Source: JAFNAG01 sp963824985
GTDB taxonomy: Bacteria; Acidobacteriota; UBA6911
DNA length: 64,000 bases
Direction: 5' to 3'
Assembly: GCA_963824985.1 (NCBI GenBank)
Contig: CAWGRQ010000043.1
Coordinates: forward strand, 62,001-126,000
Made by a program: the position numbers and the translations under genes. The notes under the pieces were generated by a model that saw only the letters and a program-made list of their open reading frames with translations, searched no databases and was not told the DNA's origin. Numbering within the stretch: position 1 is the first letter of the stretch; every line of letters starts with the position of its first letter. Positions 33,572-42,512 of the stretch are shown piece by piece.

Positions 33572-36080
33572 CCGGGAAGCAGGCATGAACGCCACGGAGG
33601 CAGGTTACGCCGCCAAGAGGCGCTTCGGCAACGCAATGTCGCTGAAGGAGCTTAGCAGGGAGGTATGGGGCTGGGGATCCCTGGAAAAGCTCGGACAGGA
33701 CCTCACCTATGCTGCCCGGGTGCTGCAGAAGAATCCAGGTTTCACATTCGTCGTGGTGTTGATCCTTGCGCTCGGGATCGGGGCAAACACGGCGATCTTC
33801 AGCGCGGTGAACGCGTTGCTGTTGAATCCCCTTCCGTTTCCAGAGCCGGATCGGCTGGTGCTGGTCGAGTTGCACCATGTGAGCAAGAGCAGCGGCGCGC
33901 ACTTTCGCGATTTCCTTGACTGGCGTGAGCGGAATGCGGTGTTCCAAGAGATGGCAATCGTCGCGGGGACCAGGCAGACATGGACCGGCCAGGCTGAGCC
34001 ACAGCCTATCGAGGGCATGCTGGCGACATCCGGGCTATTGCGGGTGATGGACGTGCAGCCTCTTCTAGGACGCTTTTTCACCGCGGAAGAAGACAGGCCG
34101 GGCGCACCGCCCGTGGTGGTTCTCAGCTTCACTTCTTGGCAGAATCGGTTTGGCGGTCGCGAGGATGTGATCGGGCATGTCCTGGTACTAAACGGGAAGC
34201 CGCACACCGTCATCGGCGTATTGCCACGCGGATTCGTGTCACCCTGGTGGGCCGGGGCCGAGTTTTGGGTGCCACTGCGAGAAAATCCCGCAGCTCCCCG
34301 CAGCGGGCAGCAGTACAGACGCGTTTTCGCGCGCCTGAAGTCCGAGGTCACATTAAGGCAGGCGCAGGCGAACATAACCGCGATCACCCGCGGGCTCGAA
34401 CAGCAGTATCCGGAGACCAACAGGGGCTGGAGGGCGGTGGTCCTCCCGGCCTTGCCCGCCATGCGGGGAACCGTCGGAAAGCCGCTTGCGCTGCTGCTGG
34501 CGGTGGTGGTCATCGTGCTGGTGCTGGCGTGCGCGAATGTGGCCGGGCTGATGCTGGCGCGAGCGTCGGGGCGGGCCAGAGAGATGGCCGTGCGTGCGGC
34601 GCTCGGGGCCGGCCGGCTGCGGATCATCCGCCAGCTGTTGACCGAAAGCGCTCTGTTGGCGGTGTTGGGCGGCATGTTCGGTCTCGTGCTTTCCCGGTGG
34701 CTGCTCGATGTCTTGCGGTCGGCAGCGCCGCCTGCGGTCGGTCCTGCCGCAACCCTGCATATCGACTCGACCGTGCTCGGGTTCACGCTGATGCTTTCCC
34801 TGATGACAGGGATTCTATTTGGCCTGGGGCCAGCCTGGTACGGATCAAAAACAGACCTGCATTCAGCACTCAAGGGCGGGGCCGGCGCTGTTGGCGGCGC
34901 ACGTTCGCGCAACCGCTTCCTATCGGCTCTCGTAGTTGGTGAAGTTGCTCTATCCCTGATTTTGTTGGTCGTCAGCGGGCTCCTGATGAGAGATTTTCAA
35001 TGGCTCCTGCATGTAGACACCGGGATTCGAACCGATCGCGTGCTCACGTTCCTGCTTGACCTGCCACGCGCCAAATATACGACCCCGGCCCAGAGAACAA
35101 CATTCTACCGGGATCTCCTCACACGACTTCGGGCCACACCGGGTGTGGAAGCGGTCGGAGCCGTTAGCACCCTCCCGATGGGCGGCAACAAGTCCGGCGG
35201 CCGGTTTGAGGTCGAGGGGCAACCGCAAGCGGAAAACTCCGGAGGCAATCGCGCTGTCCTCTACGATTCGTCTCCCGGCTACTTTCGCACGGTCGGAATC
35301 CCATTGCTCAAAGGCCGGGATTTTGATGACCGCGACACATCCAATGCGCTGCCCGTGGCCATCATCGACGATATGATCGCGCGCCGCTTCTTCCCAGGCC
35401 AGGAACCGATCGGACGGACGATCAAGCTCGAAAACGGCCCCCCGATGACCATCGTGGGTGTAGTGGGTTCGGTGAAGCACGACGGGCCGTGGTATGACAC
35501 TGAACCACAGATACACTCCCCGTTCAGTCAGTCGTCGAATCCTGAAATGTTCGTGGCTGTGCGCTGCAAGGGCGAACCGATGCAACTTGCCGCGGCAGTA
35601 CGCGAAATGGTTGCCTCGCTCGATAGGAACCTGCCAATGGAAAGGATGCGCACCATGGAGCAGGTTTTCGCCGATTCGCTCTCTGCGCCCCGGCTACTGA
35701 CCTCCTTCCTGGCTCTGTTCGGCGCATTTGGGCTGTTTCAGGCCGCCATCGGCATCTATGGCATCATTGATTATTCGGTAACCCAGAGGACCCGCGAGAT
35801 GGGGCTGCGAATAGCCCTGGGTGCCTCACCCACAGGCATTTTTTCGCTGATCATCTGGAAATGCGCAAAGCTGGTGGCCGCGGGTGTGGCGATTGGAGTA
35901 CCGTCGGCGTTGGCGGTCTCGCCACTGATGAGATCGCCGCTCGCGGGGATCAGCCCACGTGACCTTACGGTTTTCACGGTTGTGCCAATCGTGTTGATGG
36001 CGGCAGCTTTTGTTGCCAGCTACCTCCCTGCACGGCGCGCCGTGCAGATCGACCCTATGAAGACGTTGCGCCATGAGTGA
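33459..36080 (+). CDS. ADOP-type FtsX/MacB-like permease 1
   Basis: The 873-residue protein has the ADOP N-terminal cytoplasmic domain (about 1-75; RGRFDRDLEEEMQFHLELQA). The first membrane helix contains the highly conserved LALGIGANTAIFSAVNALLL. A periplasmic MacB-like domain, three core helices (about 340-470), a second periplasmic region and three terminal helices ending in PARRAVQIDPMKTLRHE follow. ADOPs lack an adjacent ATPase and their substrates are unknown. GTG start at 33459 with AAAGGAG seven bases upstream. The sequence around this start is repeated at 36188-36332. Confidence 0.93.
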   Translation: MWMRGFCRRLAVLFRRGRFDRDLEEEMQFHLELQAEENREAGMNATEAGYAAKRRFGNAMSLKELSREVWGWGSLEKLGQDLTYAARVLQKNPGFTFVVVLILALGIGANTAIFSAVNALLLNPLPFPEPDRLVLVELHHVSKSSGAHFRDFLDWRERNAVFQEMAIVAGTRQTWTGQAEPQPIEGMLATSGLLRVMDVQPLLGRFFTAEEDRPGAPPVVVLSFTSWQNRFGGREDVIGHVLVLNGKPHTVIGVLPRGFVSPWWAGAEFWVPLRENPAAPRSGQQYRRVFARLKSEVTLRQAQANITAITRGLEQQYPETNRGWRAVVLPALPAMRGTVGKPLALLLAVVVIVLVLACANVAGLMLARASGRAREMAVRAALGAGRLRIIRQLLTESALLAVLGGMFGLVLSRWLLDVLRSAAPPAVGPAATLHIDSTVLGFTLMLSLMTGILFGLGPAWYGSKTDLHSALKGGAGAVGGARSRNRFLSALVVGEVALSLILLVVSGLLMRDFQWLLHVDTGIRTDRVLTFLLDLPRAKYTTPAQRTTFYRDLLTRLRATPGVEAVGAVSTLPMGGNKSGGRFEVEGQPQAENSGGNRAVLYDSSPGYFRTVGIPLLKGRDFDDRDTSNALPVAIIDDMIARRFFPGQEPIGRTIKLENGPPMTIVGVVGSVKHDGPWYDTEPQIHSPFSQSSNPEMFVAVRCKGEPMQLAAAVREMVASLDRNLPMERMRTMEQVFADSLSAPRLLTSFLALFGAFGLFQAAIGIYGIIDYSVTQRTREMGLRIALGASPTGIFSLIIWKCAKLVAAGVAIGVPSALAVSPLMRSPLAGISPRDLTVFTVVPIVLMAAAFVASYLPARRAVQIDPMKTLRHE

Positions 36081-36187
36081 GTTCCGGCGACCTTTGCACA
36101 TTCTCCTGCGCGGCGGCCGGTTCGGTCGCGATCTCGAAAAGAAGATGCGATTCCATATCGAGGTGCGGGCCGAGGAAAAACCGGGCG
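36073..36187 (+). pseudogene. Truncated ADOP N-terminus (fragment 1)
   Basis: Starting with ATG at 36073 (overlapping the last codons of permease 1) the frame reads MSEFRRPLHILLRGGRFGRD, then LEKKMRFHIEVRAEE. This is the ADOP N-terminal domain. It ends where the next repeat copy (36188) begins, so the gene is interrupted after about 38 codons. Confidence 0.7.
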
Positions 36188-36332
36188 GCCGGCATGATCG
36201 GAGGAAAGGAGCGGTATCGTGCGGATGCGCGAGTTCGGCCGAAGACTGTCGGTTCTCTTCCGCCGCGGGCGTTTTGAACGGGATCTCGAGGAAGAGATGC
36301 GGTTCCATTTCGAATTGCAGGCCGAGGAGACA
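36188..36332 (+). repeat. Direct repeat, copy 2
   Basis: This is the second copy of the 33431-33571 junction sequence, with a 3-bp insertion (GAG) before AAAGGAG. It carries the same GTG start context. Confidence 0.75.
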
Positions 36333-36470
36333 AAGCGTGGATACCCATCGTTCTCCATTTCTCATATCTATCCAATCCATGTCTGCGCCTCTATGGGGGG
36401 AGCCGGCAGGGAATTCCGGGCAGACCATCAGACGCCGGTGCCGCGTGTGACATCCCGGGTAACTGCCTAA
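36219..36470 (+). pseudogene. Truncated ADOP N-terminus (fragment 2)
   Basis: From GTG at 36219 the frame reads MRMREFGRRLSVLFRRGRFE, RDLEEEMRFHFELQAEE and is ADOP-like for about 40 codons. After EETKRG it passes into unrelated sequence (GYPSFSISHIYPIHV and on) and stops at 36470. The remaining membrane protein is missing. The rest of the gap to 36623 shows no gene. Confidence 0.7.
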
Positions 36471-36623
36471 GAGATCTCGAGATCGGCCGCCGGCGATGCG
36501 CCCGTCATCGAGCCGACCCTGTCCGCCGTCAGGCGCGTGATGCATCAACCCTGATCCTCCTGAAGGCAACAAAGCCGGCCCGATTGCGACGGTGACGCCA
36601 TCGATCTGGATTTTCTTGCCCGG

Positions 36624-37783
36624 TCAATCCAGGGGACTGACCCGTTCATACCATGCCCTGGCGATGGTCAGGGCGGCGAGCCCCTCGGAGAACCGGGATG
36701 CCTCCACGGTCCTTGCCCGCGGTTCCAGGACGTACCGGCCGGCGGCGTCGACATAACCATAGACCCGGCCGGACCCGCCTTCGATTCCGACGGCGGCCAG
36801 ACCCTGACTGAACGGCCCGGCGGCGTCGAATTTCGGGGGAATCGTCCAGTCGCCCCCCTTGTCGATATAGCCCCACTTGCCGTCCGCCGCTACGGCCGCA
36901 TATCCTTCGGAGAACGGGCCCGCATGCTGAAACCTGGGGCCTATGACGTATCGCCCATCTTTGTCGATGAATGCCCAGGAGGCCGAAGAAGGCGCCCTGT
37001 CCTGCGCCGCGGATCCGCCGGCGTCACCGGCCGGCCGGACCGCGGCCATGCCGCCCGCGAACGCCGAAGCCTCCCGAAAACGCGGCGGGACGACAAAGAT
37101 GCCCGAGCGGCCGATATAGCCCCATAGTCCGCCTTCCTCATCCGCCGTCCTGACGGCCGCCACGCCTTCGCAGAACCGATCGGCCTCCTCGAAGCGCGCC
37201 GGGATGGCCAGATCGCCCTTCCTGTCCACGTAGCCCCACAATCCCGAGTCGGGTGCCTTTACCGCCGCCAGCCCGTCGTTGAAGCTGCCGGCGGCCGGGA
37301 ACTGAGGCGGGATCGCAAATCCGCCTCCGACGTTCAGGTATCCGAACCTGCCGGAAAGCGAAACGGCAGCCAGTTGTTCAGAAAAATCCGAGCCTCCCTC
37401 ATATTCCGGAGAGATGCTGAACTCCCCCTGATGATCGATGAAGCCGACCTTTCCGTGATGGACGACCCTTGCGGATCCATCGCGGAATTCCCCCGCTTCG
37501 GCGAATGTCGGCGGGACAATCATGATCCCACGCCTGTCGACATAGCCCCATTTGCCCCCCTCCTCACCGCAGCCAGCCCTTCGGAAAATGAGGCCGCAGT
37601 CTCGTAGTTGAGAGTCATGACCCTGCGGCCGTTCTGATCGATCATGACGGCCCGGGTCGGGGCCCGCGTTACGATTGCCACGATCCAGAACGCGACGAGA
37701 GTTCCGGCAACGACAAAGGTTGTCATCCGGAACGCGCTGGCCTTGCGTTCCGCCACATTCAAATACGTTTCGCAATTCACCAT
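36624..37783 (-). pseudogene. WG (KWG)-repeat protein, single-base frameshift
   Basis: From ATG 37783 (GGGAGG upstream) the frame encodes MVNCETYLNVAERKASAFRM, a membrane helix (TTFVVAGTLVAFWIVAIV, about 21-38) and the first repeat, ending in FSEGLAAVR. It then runs out of frame at a run of six G on the minus strand (37555-37560). One added G restores GGKWGYVDRRGIMIVPP and seven further WG repeats through to 36624. The gene would encode a protein of about 385 residues anchored in the membrane with eight or nine WG repeats outside the cytoplasm. Function of WG repeats is poorly known; they may bind ligands or partners. A sequencing error in the homopolymer is an alternative to real inactivation. 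Confidence 0.8.
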
Positions 37784-37832
37784 GACGCCCTCCCGCTGTT
37801 GTTTGTGAATGTCATGTTGACTCCTATCGATT

Positions 37833-37874
37833 GCATTATGACCGATATATATTACATTGTCAATAATATAATGC
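37833..37874. promoter_or_regulatory. AT-rich overlapping divergent promoters with a dyad
   Basis: On the minus strand TTGACA (complement of 37858-37863) and CATAAT (complement of 37835-37840), spaced by 17 bp, face the WG gene. On the plus strand a perfect TATAAT (37867-37872) faces the XRE gene but has a poor -35. A dyad GCATTAT (37833-37839)/ATAATGC (37868-37874) brackets both and is a good candidate for the XRE operator. Confidence 0.55.
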
Positions 37875-37963
37875 ATAAAGAAATATAAATATGTCATCGT
37901 GAACAATATGTTTGCCTAAAGGATCGGTATCGGTTACAATCCTCGACGAGACAAAATCCACCT

Positions 37964-38191
37964 ATGGCTACCAACATCCGGATGAAGGTTGCGCGCGTCG
38001 AGAAGGCTTGGACGCAGCAGGATCTGGCCGACCAGGTCGGCGCGACTCGTCAGACCATCGGACTGATCGAGAAGGGGGAGTACAACCCGACCCTCAATCT
38101 TTGTGTAAGGATTTCCCGGGCCCTCGACCGGACATTGGACCAGCTCTTCTGGGAGGCGGAAAATGAGCCGACGCGGTCTGCAGGCCGATGA
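37964..38191 (+). CDS. XRE-family helix-turn-helix regulator
   Basis: The 75-residue protein is a single HTH domain. KVARVEKAWTQQDLADQVGA and TRQTIGLIEKGEYNPTLNLC form the helix-turn-helix, and RALDRTLDQLFWEAE is the usual end of the small YgzD-like XRE proteins. These are often paired with a small membrane protein. The stop overlaps the next gene by 29 bp. It is divergent from the WG gene across an AT-rich 180-bp spacer that contains a dyad. The ATG at 37964 has a weak Shine-Dalgarno. Confidence 0.88.
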   Translation: MATNIRMKVARVEKAWTQQDLADQVGATRQTIGLIEKGEYNPTLNLCVRISRALDRTLDQLFWEAENEPTRSAGR

Positions 38192-38600
38192 ACGCAGCGC
38201 ATTGATTTTCCGGCGGCTGTGCACCCGGATGTATCTGGCGACGATGGGGGTGCTCTGGCTGGATGTTCTTTACCGCCAGCTCTGGCTCCGCCAGCCTGCC
38301 GCCCAGTTCCTCGACATCGCCCTCGTGCTGATAGTCAACGTCGTGCTTTCGATCGGGGCGGTGCTCTATTCCGGCGGCGTGAGCATCCCGAAGGTCCGTA
38401 TCTGGGTGGCGCTCGTTTTTTACGTGGTTTCTGTGGCGGCAGGCTCTTCATTCTGGATCCTGAAGGATCCTGCTGCCGCGCCGGGGGCGATGCTGGCGAG
38501 GTTTTTGATCGTCGCCTCGATGGCCGGGATCCTGGTCCTGTCCTATCTTCTTGCCGCCCGACTTGGCTCCAGGAAGCTGGACCGCGATCTCGAGGATTGA
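38163..38600 (+). CDS. Four-helix membrane protein paired with XRE regulator
   Basis: The 145-residue protein has four hydrophobic segments (about 24-40, 49-70, 80-98, 108-130), a basic N-terminus and a charged C-terminal tail LGSRKLDRDLED. No catalytic motif is seen. Small multi-span proteins encoded directly after YgzD-like XRE regulators are common and usually uncharacterised. GGGAGG lies seven bases before the ATG inside the XRE gene, and the 29-bp overlap indicates translational coupling. Confidence 0.8.
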   Translation: MSRRGLQADERSALIFRRLCTRMYLATMGVLWLDVLYRQLWLRQPAAQFLDIALVLIVNVVLSIGAVLYSGGVSIPKVRIWVALVFYVVSVAAGSSFWILKDPAAAPGAMLARFLIVASMAGILVLSYLLAARLGSRKLDRDLED

Positions 38601-38788
38601 GAACCACGCCCTGTCCCGCGGGATGGTCGCCCGCCGGATCCCGCATAGCGTTCCTGGCTGCGATTCCCCGGTTGAGGAGACAAGGCATATCAAGGCAAGG
38701 GGCGGGTCGTTTCCGATCTCTCAGACGGTCTCCGTCACGGGCGCGGCGGCTTTGCGGCTGTGCCGGAGCCTGCCGGCCATATGACCAG

Positions 38789-41491
38789 CTACTCGTGCCG
38801 CAGCGCCACCATGGGGTCCACCTTCACGGCTCGTCGCGCGGGAAGGTACGAGGCGGCGAGGGCTGCGATCGTCAGGAAAATCGCCACGCCAACAAACGTC
38901 GCCGGATCCGTCGGTTCAATTTCAAAGAGCATGCTGCGCAGAACTCGTGTCAACGCCAAAGCTCCTCCCATGCCGATGGCGATGCCGGCAATGGCGAGCA
39001 GCATCCCTTCTCTCAGTATCATGTGGAGGATGTCACTCCGCTGCGCACCCAGTGCCATCCGCACGCCAATCTCATGCGTCCGCTGGACGACGGAATAGGA
39101 GATCACGCCATGGATCCCGATGATCGCCAGAATTAATCCGAGGGCGCCGAACGATCCCACCAGCGCCGTCTGGAATCTTGGCTCCGCGGCGGAATTGGCG
39201 AGGATCTGATCCACCGTCTCGATCTGTGTGATTAGCGCTTCCTTGTCCACGGACTGGACGACCCGCACTATCGCCGGGATCTGGGGCATGGGGTTCGAGG
39301 AGGTTTGCGCGATGACGCCAAATCCCTCAGTGCCGATAAATACTAACGGTTTGTAATATACCGGGCTCGGGAGTTCCCTCACTGCCCGGTCCCGGACGTC
39401 GTTCACCACGCCGACGATCTCCATCCACGAGTGACGGCCGTCCTCGTCCTCGTTGATGCTGAATCTCTTTCCCAGCGGATCTCCCGGCATATATTTGCGT
39501 GCAAATGCCTGGCTGACGATGGCCACGCGAGAATTCAGGTCTTTCGGTTCAAAGCCGCGGCCCTTCAGAAGGCGGATTCCAAGCGCGTCAAAAAAGCCCG
39601 GGGTGACGGAGCGACAAGTGATCCACTGGTCCTCTGGGAGCTGGTTACCCTCCAGGCCCTCAAAATATAGGCCGCTTCGTCCTGAACCCGGGTAATGCCC
39701 TATGCCCATACCTCCACTAAAGGGGCCACCGTCAGAAAGCGCCGCTTGCTGAACTCCCGGGAGCGACCGAATCCCATCGAGAACATCCCTGGCTGCCGTC
39801 TGGCAATTCGTTGCCCGATCCTCATTGTTGCAAACCAAATCAGAAAGACGTACCTGCATTTTGAGTACGTGGCGCGCGCTGACGCCGGTGTTCACGCTCA
39901 TGAGCCTATAGAAACTGCGCCCCATCAGCGCTCCGCCCACCACCACGATGACGGCAAGCAGCACTTCCAGAACGACGAGCGCGCTTCGTAGACGATGCGA
40001 CGGCCTCATCCTATTTCCGGCAAATGCACCACCCAAGCCACCTCTCAACGCATCGCCGGTGCGCCGGGACGAGGCCTGCAAAGCTGGCGCCAGGCCGACC
40101 AAAACGGCCACGAGAAGCGAGATCCCCATCGTGAACCCCAGCACGTTGGCGTCAAGCCGGATGCGATCCAACCGCGGAGTGTACGGCGGGGCGATCACAC
40201 GCAGCAGGTGAATCCCCCACCGGGATAAAAACAGGCCCAGTGCCCCACCCGTCAGCGCGAGCAACAGGCTTTCCGCCAAAAGCTGCCGGAAGATGCGCAG
40301 CCTGGACGCGCCGAGCGCCTTTCGAATCGCCAACTCCCGCTGGCGAGTCCAGGACCGGGCCACCAGAAGCGATGTCACGTTTACGCAGGCCATCAAGAGC
40401 ACGAATCCCACCGCGCCCAGGAGAATCAACAGCCCGGTTCGCACTCGCGGATCGATTCCGGGGTCAAAACTTTGCGCTTTCAGGTTCAACCCTTTCGCAC
40501 GCGCAGGATAAGCCGTCGCGAAACGCGAGGAAAGCGGTTCCACCTGGGCTTTTGCCTGCGCCAGCGTTGCATCCTCTTTGAGCCGTGCAATGAGGATAGG
40601 ACCTGCTTCGCGATTCAGCGCCGCCGGCGAAGGATCCCGGGGCACCCACATCCCTTCGTAGCTCCCGTCGTAAATCCCGACCCCGACCGGATAAGACCCC
40701 CAAATGCCCACGCCGAATTCTCTCGGCATCACGCCGATGACGGTATATGGCGTGCGACCCACTGAGATGACTTGCCCGACGATGCCGGGGTCGCCGCCAA
40801 ATTGCTCAGTCCAGAGCCCATAGTTTAAGACTGATACCCGGTCATTTCCGGGCTGCGTGTCTTCGGGAAGGATGGGTCTTCCGAGCAAAGGTTTGACTCC
40901 CAGCAGGGAAAAGAAATCGCTGGATACGTAAGCGGCCCCCACCAGCTTGGGTGTTGCGCCTCCCGTAAGGAGAAGCCTTCTGGAAGTGTATGTCACCATA
41001 CGCTCCAGCGCGGTGCACTGCTGCTCGATCTCGCGCAGCTGACCGAAGGTAATGCCGTAGGCTATCTGTTCGCGATGAATTGTCACCAACCGCGAGGAGT
41101 CGGCATACGGCAGCGGCCGGAGAAGTATTCCATTCACCGCGCTGAAAATTGCGCTGTTGGCGCCGACGCCGAGCGCCAGTGTCAGGATGGCGACGGCGGT
41201 GAACCTCGGCGATTTGCGCATCATGCGCCATCCGTAACCGAGGTCTTGCCTCAATTCTGCGGCCCATCGGAATGCGCACGTTTCCCGGTACGCTTCCTTC
41301 GTCTGCTCCAGGCCGCCCAAGGAAATGAGCGCTTGTCGGCGTGCCTCTTCGTGACTCATGCCTTGCCGCAGGTTTTGTTCAATCTCCATCCGCAGATGGA
41401 ACTCCAACTCGCCTTCAAGATTGGCTTCTGATTTCATTCGGCGGAGGAAATTTGAAGCCCGCCACAGGAAAGCTCGTATGGATGCGAGCAT
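38789..41491 (-). CDS. ADOP-type FtsX/MacB-like permease 2
   Basis: The 900-residue protein is the second intact ADOP. The N-terminal domain has FLRRMKSEANLEGELEFHLR, followed by LALGVGANSAIFSAVNGILL at the first helix (about 96-115). A MacB-type periplasmic domain, a three-helix core around 365-470 and a terminal three-helix set ending PARRAVKVDPMVALRHE complete it. It diverges from permease 1 over most of its length. It lies nine bases downstream of padR 2 on the same strand, so these two are one unit. The substrate is unknown. Confidence 0.93.
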   Translation of the reverse strand: MLASIRAFLWRASNFLRRMKSEANLEGELEFHLRMEIEQNLRQGMSHEEARRQALISLGGLEQTKEAYRETCAFRWAAELRQDLGYGWRMMRKSPRFTAVAILTLALGVGANSAIFSAVNGILLRPLPYADSSRLVTIHREQIAYGITFGQLREIEQQCTALERMVTYTSRRLLLTGGATPKLVGAAYVSSDFFSLLGVKPLLGRPILPEDTQPGNDRVSVLNYGLWTEQFGGDPGIVGQVISVGRTPYTVIGVMPREFGVGIWGSYPVGVGIYDGSYEGMWVPRDPSPAALNREAGPILIARLKEDATLAQAKAQVEPLSSRFATAYPARAKGLNLKAQSFDPGIDPRVRTGLLILLGAVGFVLLMACVNVTSLLVARSWTRQRELAIRKALGASRLRIFRQLLAESLLLALTGGALGLFLSRWGIHLLRVIAPPYTPRLDRIRLDANVLGFTMGISLLVAVLVGLAPALQASSRRTGDALRGGLGGAFAGNRMRPSHRLRSALVVLEVLLAVIVVVGGALMGRSFYRLMSVNTGVSARHVLKMQVRLSDLVCNNEDRATNCQTAARDVLDGIRSLPGVQQAALSDGGPFSGGMGIGHYPGSGRSGLYFEGLEGNQLPEDQWITCRSVTPGFFDALGIRLLKGRGFEPKDLNSRVAIVSQAFARKYMPGDPLGKRFSINEDEDGRHSWMEIVGVVNDVRDRAVRELPSPVYYKPLVFIGTEGFGVIAQTSSNPMPQIPAIVRVVQSVDKEALITQIETVDQILANSAAEPRFQTALVGSFGALGLILAIIGIHGVISYSVVQRTHEIGVRMALGAQRSDILHMILREGMLLAIAGIAIGMGGALALTRVLRSMLFEIEPTDPATFVGVAIFLTIAALAASYLPARRAVKVDPMVALRHE

Positions 41492-41500
41492 GATCGCTCC

Positions 41501-41836
41501 TTACACTCCCTCGAGGACCTTATTGATGATGGCCATCATGCGCTCCCAGCTCTCGGTTTCCTCATGGAGCTGCTTGCGCCCCGCCTTGGTGATGGAATAG
41601 AAGCGCGCCTTGCGGTTTTGGTCCGATATCCCCCACTCCGCGGCAATCCAGCCGCGCTGTTCAAGGCGCAGCAGTGCCGGATAGATGGTGCCCTGGGTGA
41701 GCTGAAGGGCATTGTCGGACACCTGCTGAATGCGTCGCGATACGCCCCAGCCATGCATCGAACCGATTGTTTCCAGGGTTTTGAGGACCAGCAGGTCGAG
41801 CGTGCCCTGCAACACTTCGGATTTCGGTTGCGTCAT
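41501..41836 (-). CDS. PadR-family transcriptional regulator 2
   Basis: The 111-residue winged-helix protein begins MTQPKSEVLQGTLDLLVLKT and contains the PadR hallmark TQGTIYPALLRLEQRGWIAA. SITKAGRKQLHEETESWERM forms the C-terminal helix. It matches the acidobacterial PadR type that accompanies ADOPs and is only moderately similar to the first PadR. AGGAG lies six bases before the ATG at 41836. It is predicted to control itself and permease 2. Confidence 0.92.
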   Translation of the reverse strand: MTQPKSEVLQGTLDLLVLKTLETIGSMHGWGVSRRIQQVSDNALQLTQGTIYPALLRLEQRGWIAAEWGISDQNRKARFYSITKAGRKQLHEETESWERMMAIINKVLEGV

Positions 41837-41864
41837 GGCTTCTCCTGTCGACGGTCGTAACTAG

Positions 41865-41898
41865 AGCATAATCCCGCTCCTGTTCGCCGGTCAACAGG
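41865..41898 (-). promoter_or_regulatory. Promoter of padR 2 with dyad over the -35
   Basis: On the minus strand TTGACC (complement of 41889-41894) and TATGCT (complement of 41865-41870) are 18 bp apart. A perfect dyad CCTGTT-N8-AACAGG (41879-41898) covers the -35, a likely repressor site. Confidence 0.6.
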
Positions 41899-42160
41899 AA
41901 TGATGAACAAAAAAGTGAGCACTGTCGGCAGCTTGAAATTCCTATTCCTTTCTGGAAGACTCTTGATGCGTCGCGCTTACGATAAATCTGGTGAATTTTG
42001 CTGAAACACGTGGGTTCGGGCCGAAGCCCGGACAGGTCATCCAAGTGGCCGACTATGGATATGCGGCTGTCGCAACCCGGGAGGACTGATGCCCGCCCCC
42101 ACATGGGATCGATTTTGAAGTTTCTGGCAACGGACCGCAAAGCACGCGGTCGGACGCTAA
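41899..42160. other. Intergenic, no gene seen
   Basis: The spacer between padR 2 and the inverted-repeat element has no convincing coding frame. A small GGGTTCGGGC/GCCCGGAC-like hairpin near 42009-42031 is the only structure noticed. Confidence 0.3.
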
Positions 42161-42446
42161 GGGCCTGTCAATGAATAACGTTTGCACTTTGCTGTGGCCC
42201 CCAGGCCCGCTGGCAAGGCGCGAGCGACGAGCATACCCGGTGTGGTATGTAAGGAGCGAGCAACGCAGCCAGCGGGCCTGCGGGCCGCAGCCCGTAGGGG
42301 CGCGGCGGCGGGCGGGCATCTGCTTCGTTGCCGCTCCTCGACGATGTCCTCACATCGCCTGCGTCGCGGCGCCTTGCATCTGCCCGCCCAGGAGCGCGGT
42401 GCGCGGTGCTCGCGCCAAAGTGTAAACGTTATTCATTGACAGGCCC
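42161..42446. mobile_element. 286-bp MITE-like element with 31-bp terminal inverted repeats
   Basis: The left end (42161-42191, GGGCCTGTCAATGAATAACG...) and the reverse complement of the right end (42416-42446) match at 30 of 31 bases. Inside, a second inverted pair (CCCGCTGG/CCAGCGGG) and a short hairpin (CATACC-CGGTGT-GGTATG) are nested. No transposase is encoded. It sits directly upstream of permease 3 and has no obvious target-site duplication. Confidence 0.8.
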
Positions 42447-42512
42447 TGACCTGGTCCTGAAGCCGACCGTCCGCCGTTTGCGAGTCGCCGTGGTTCGAAT
42501 GAGAATAATTCA

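Noticed and set aside
42182..42439. Open frames of 60-88 codons inside the inverted-repeat element
   Set aside because: They arise on both strands from the palindromic GC-rich sequence and have no transposase or other domain.
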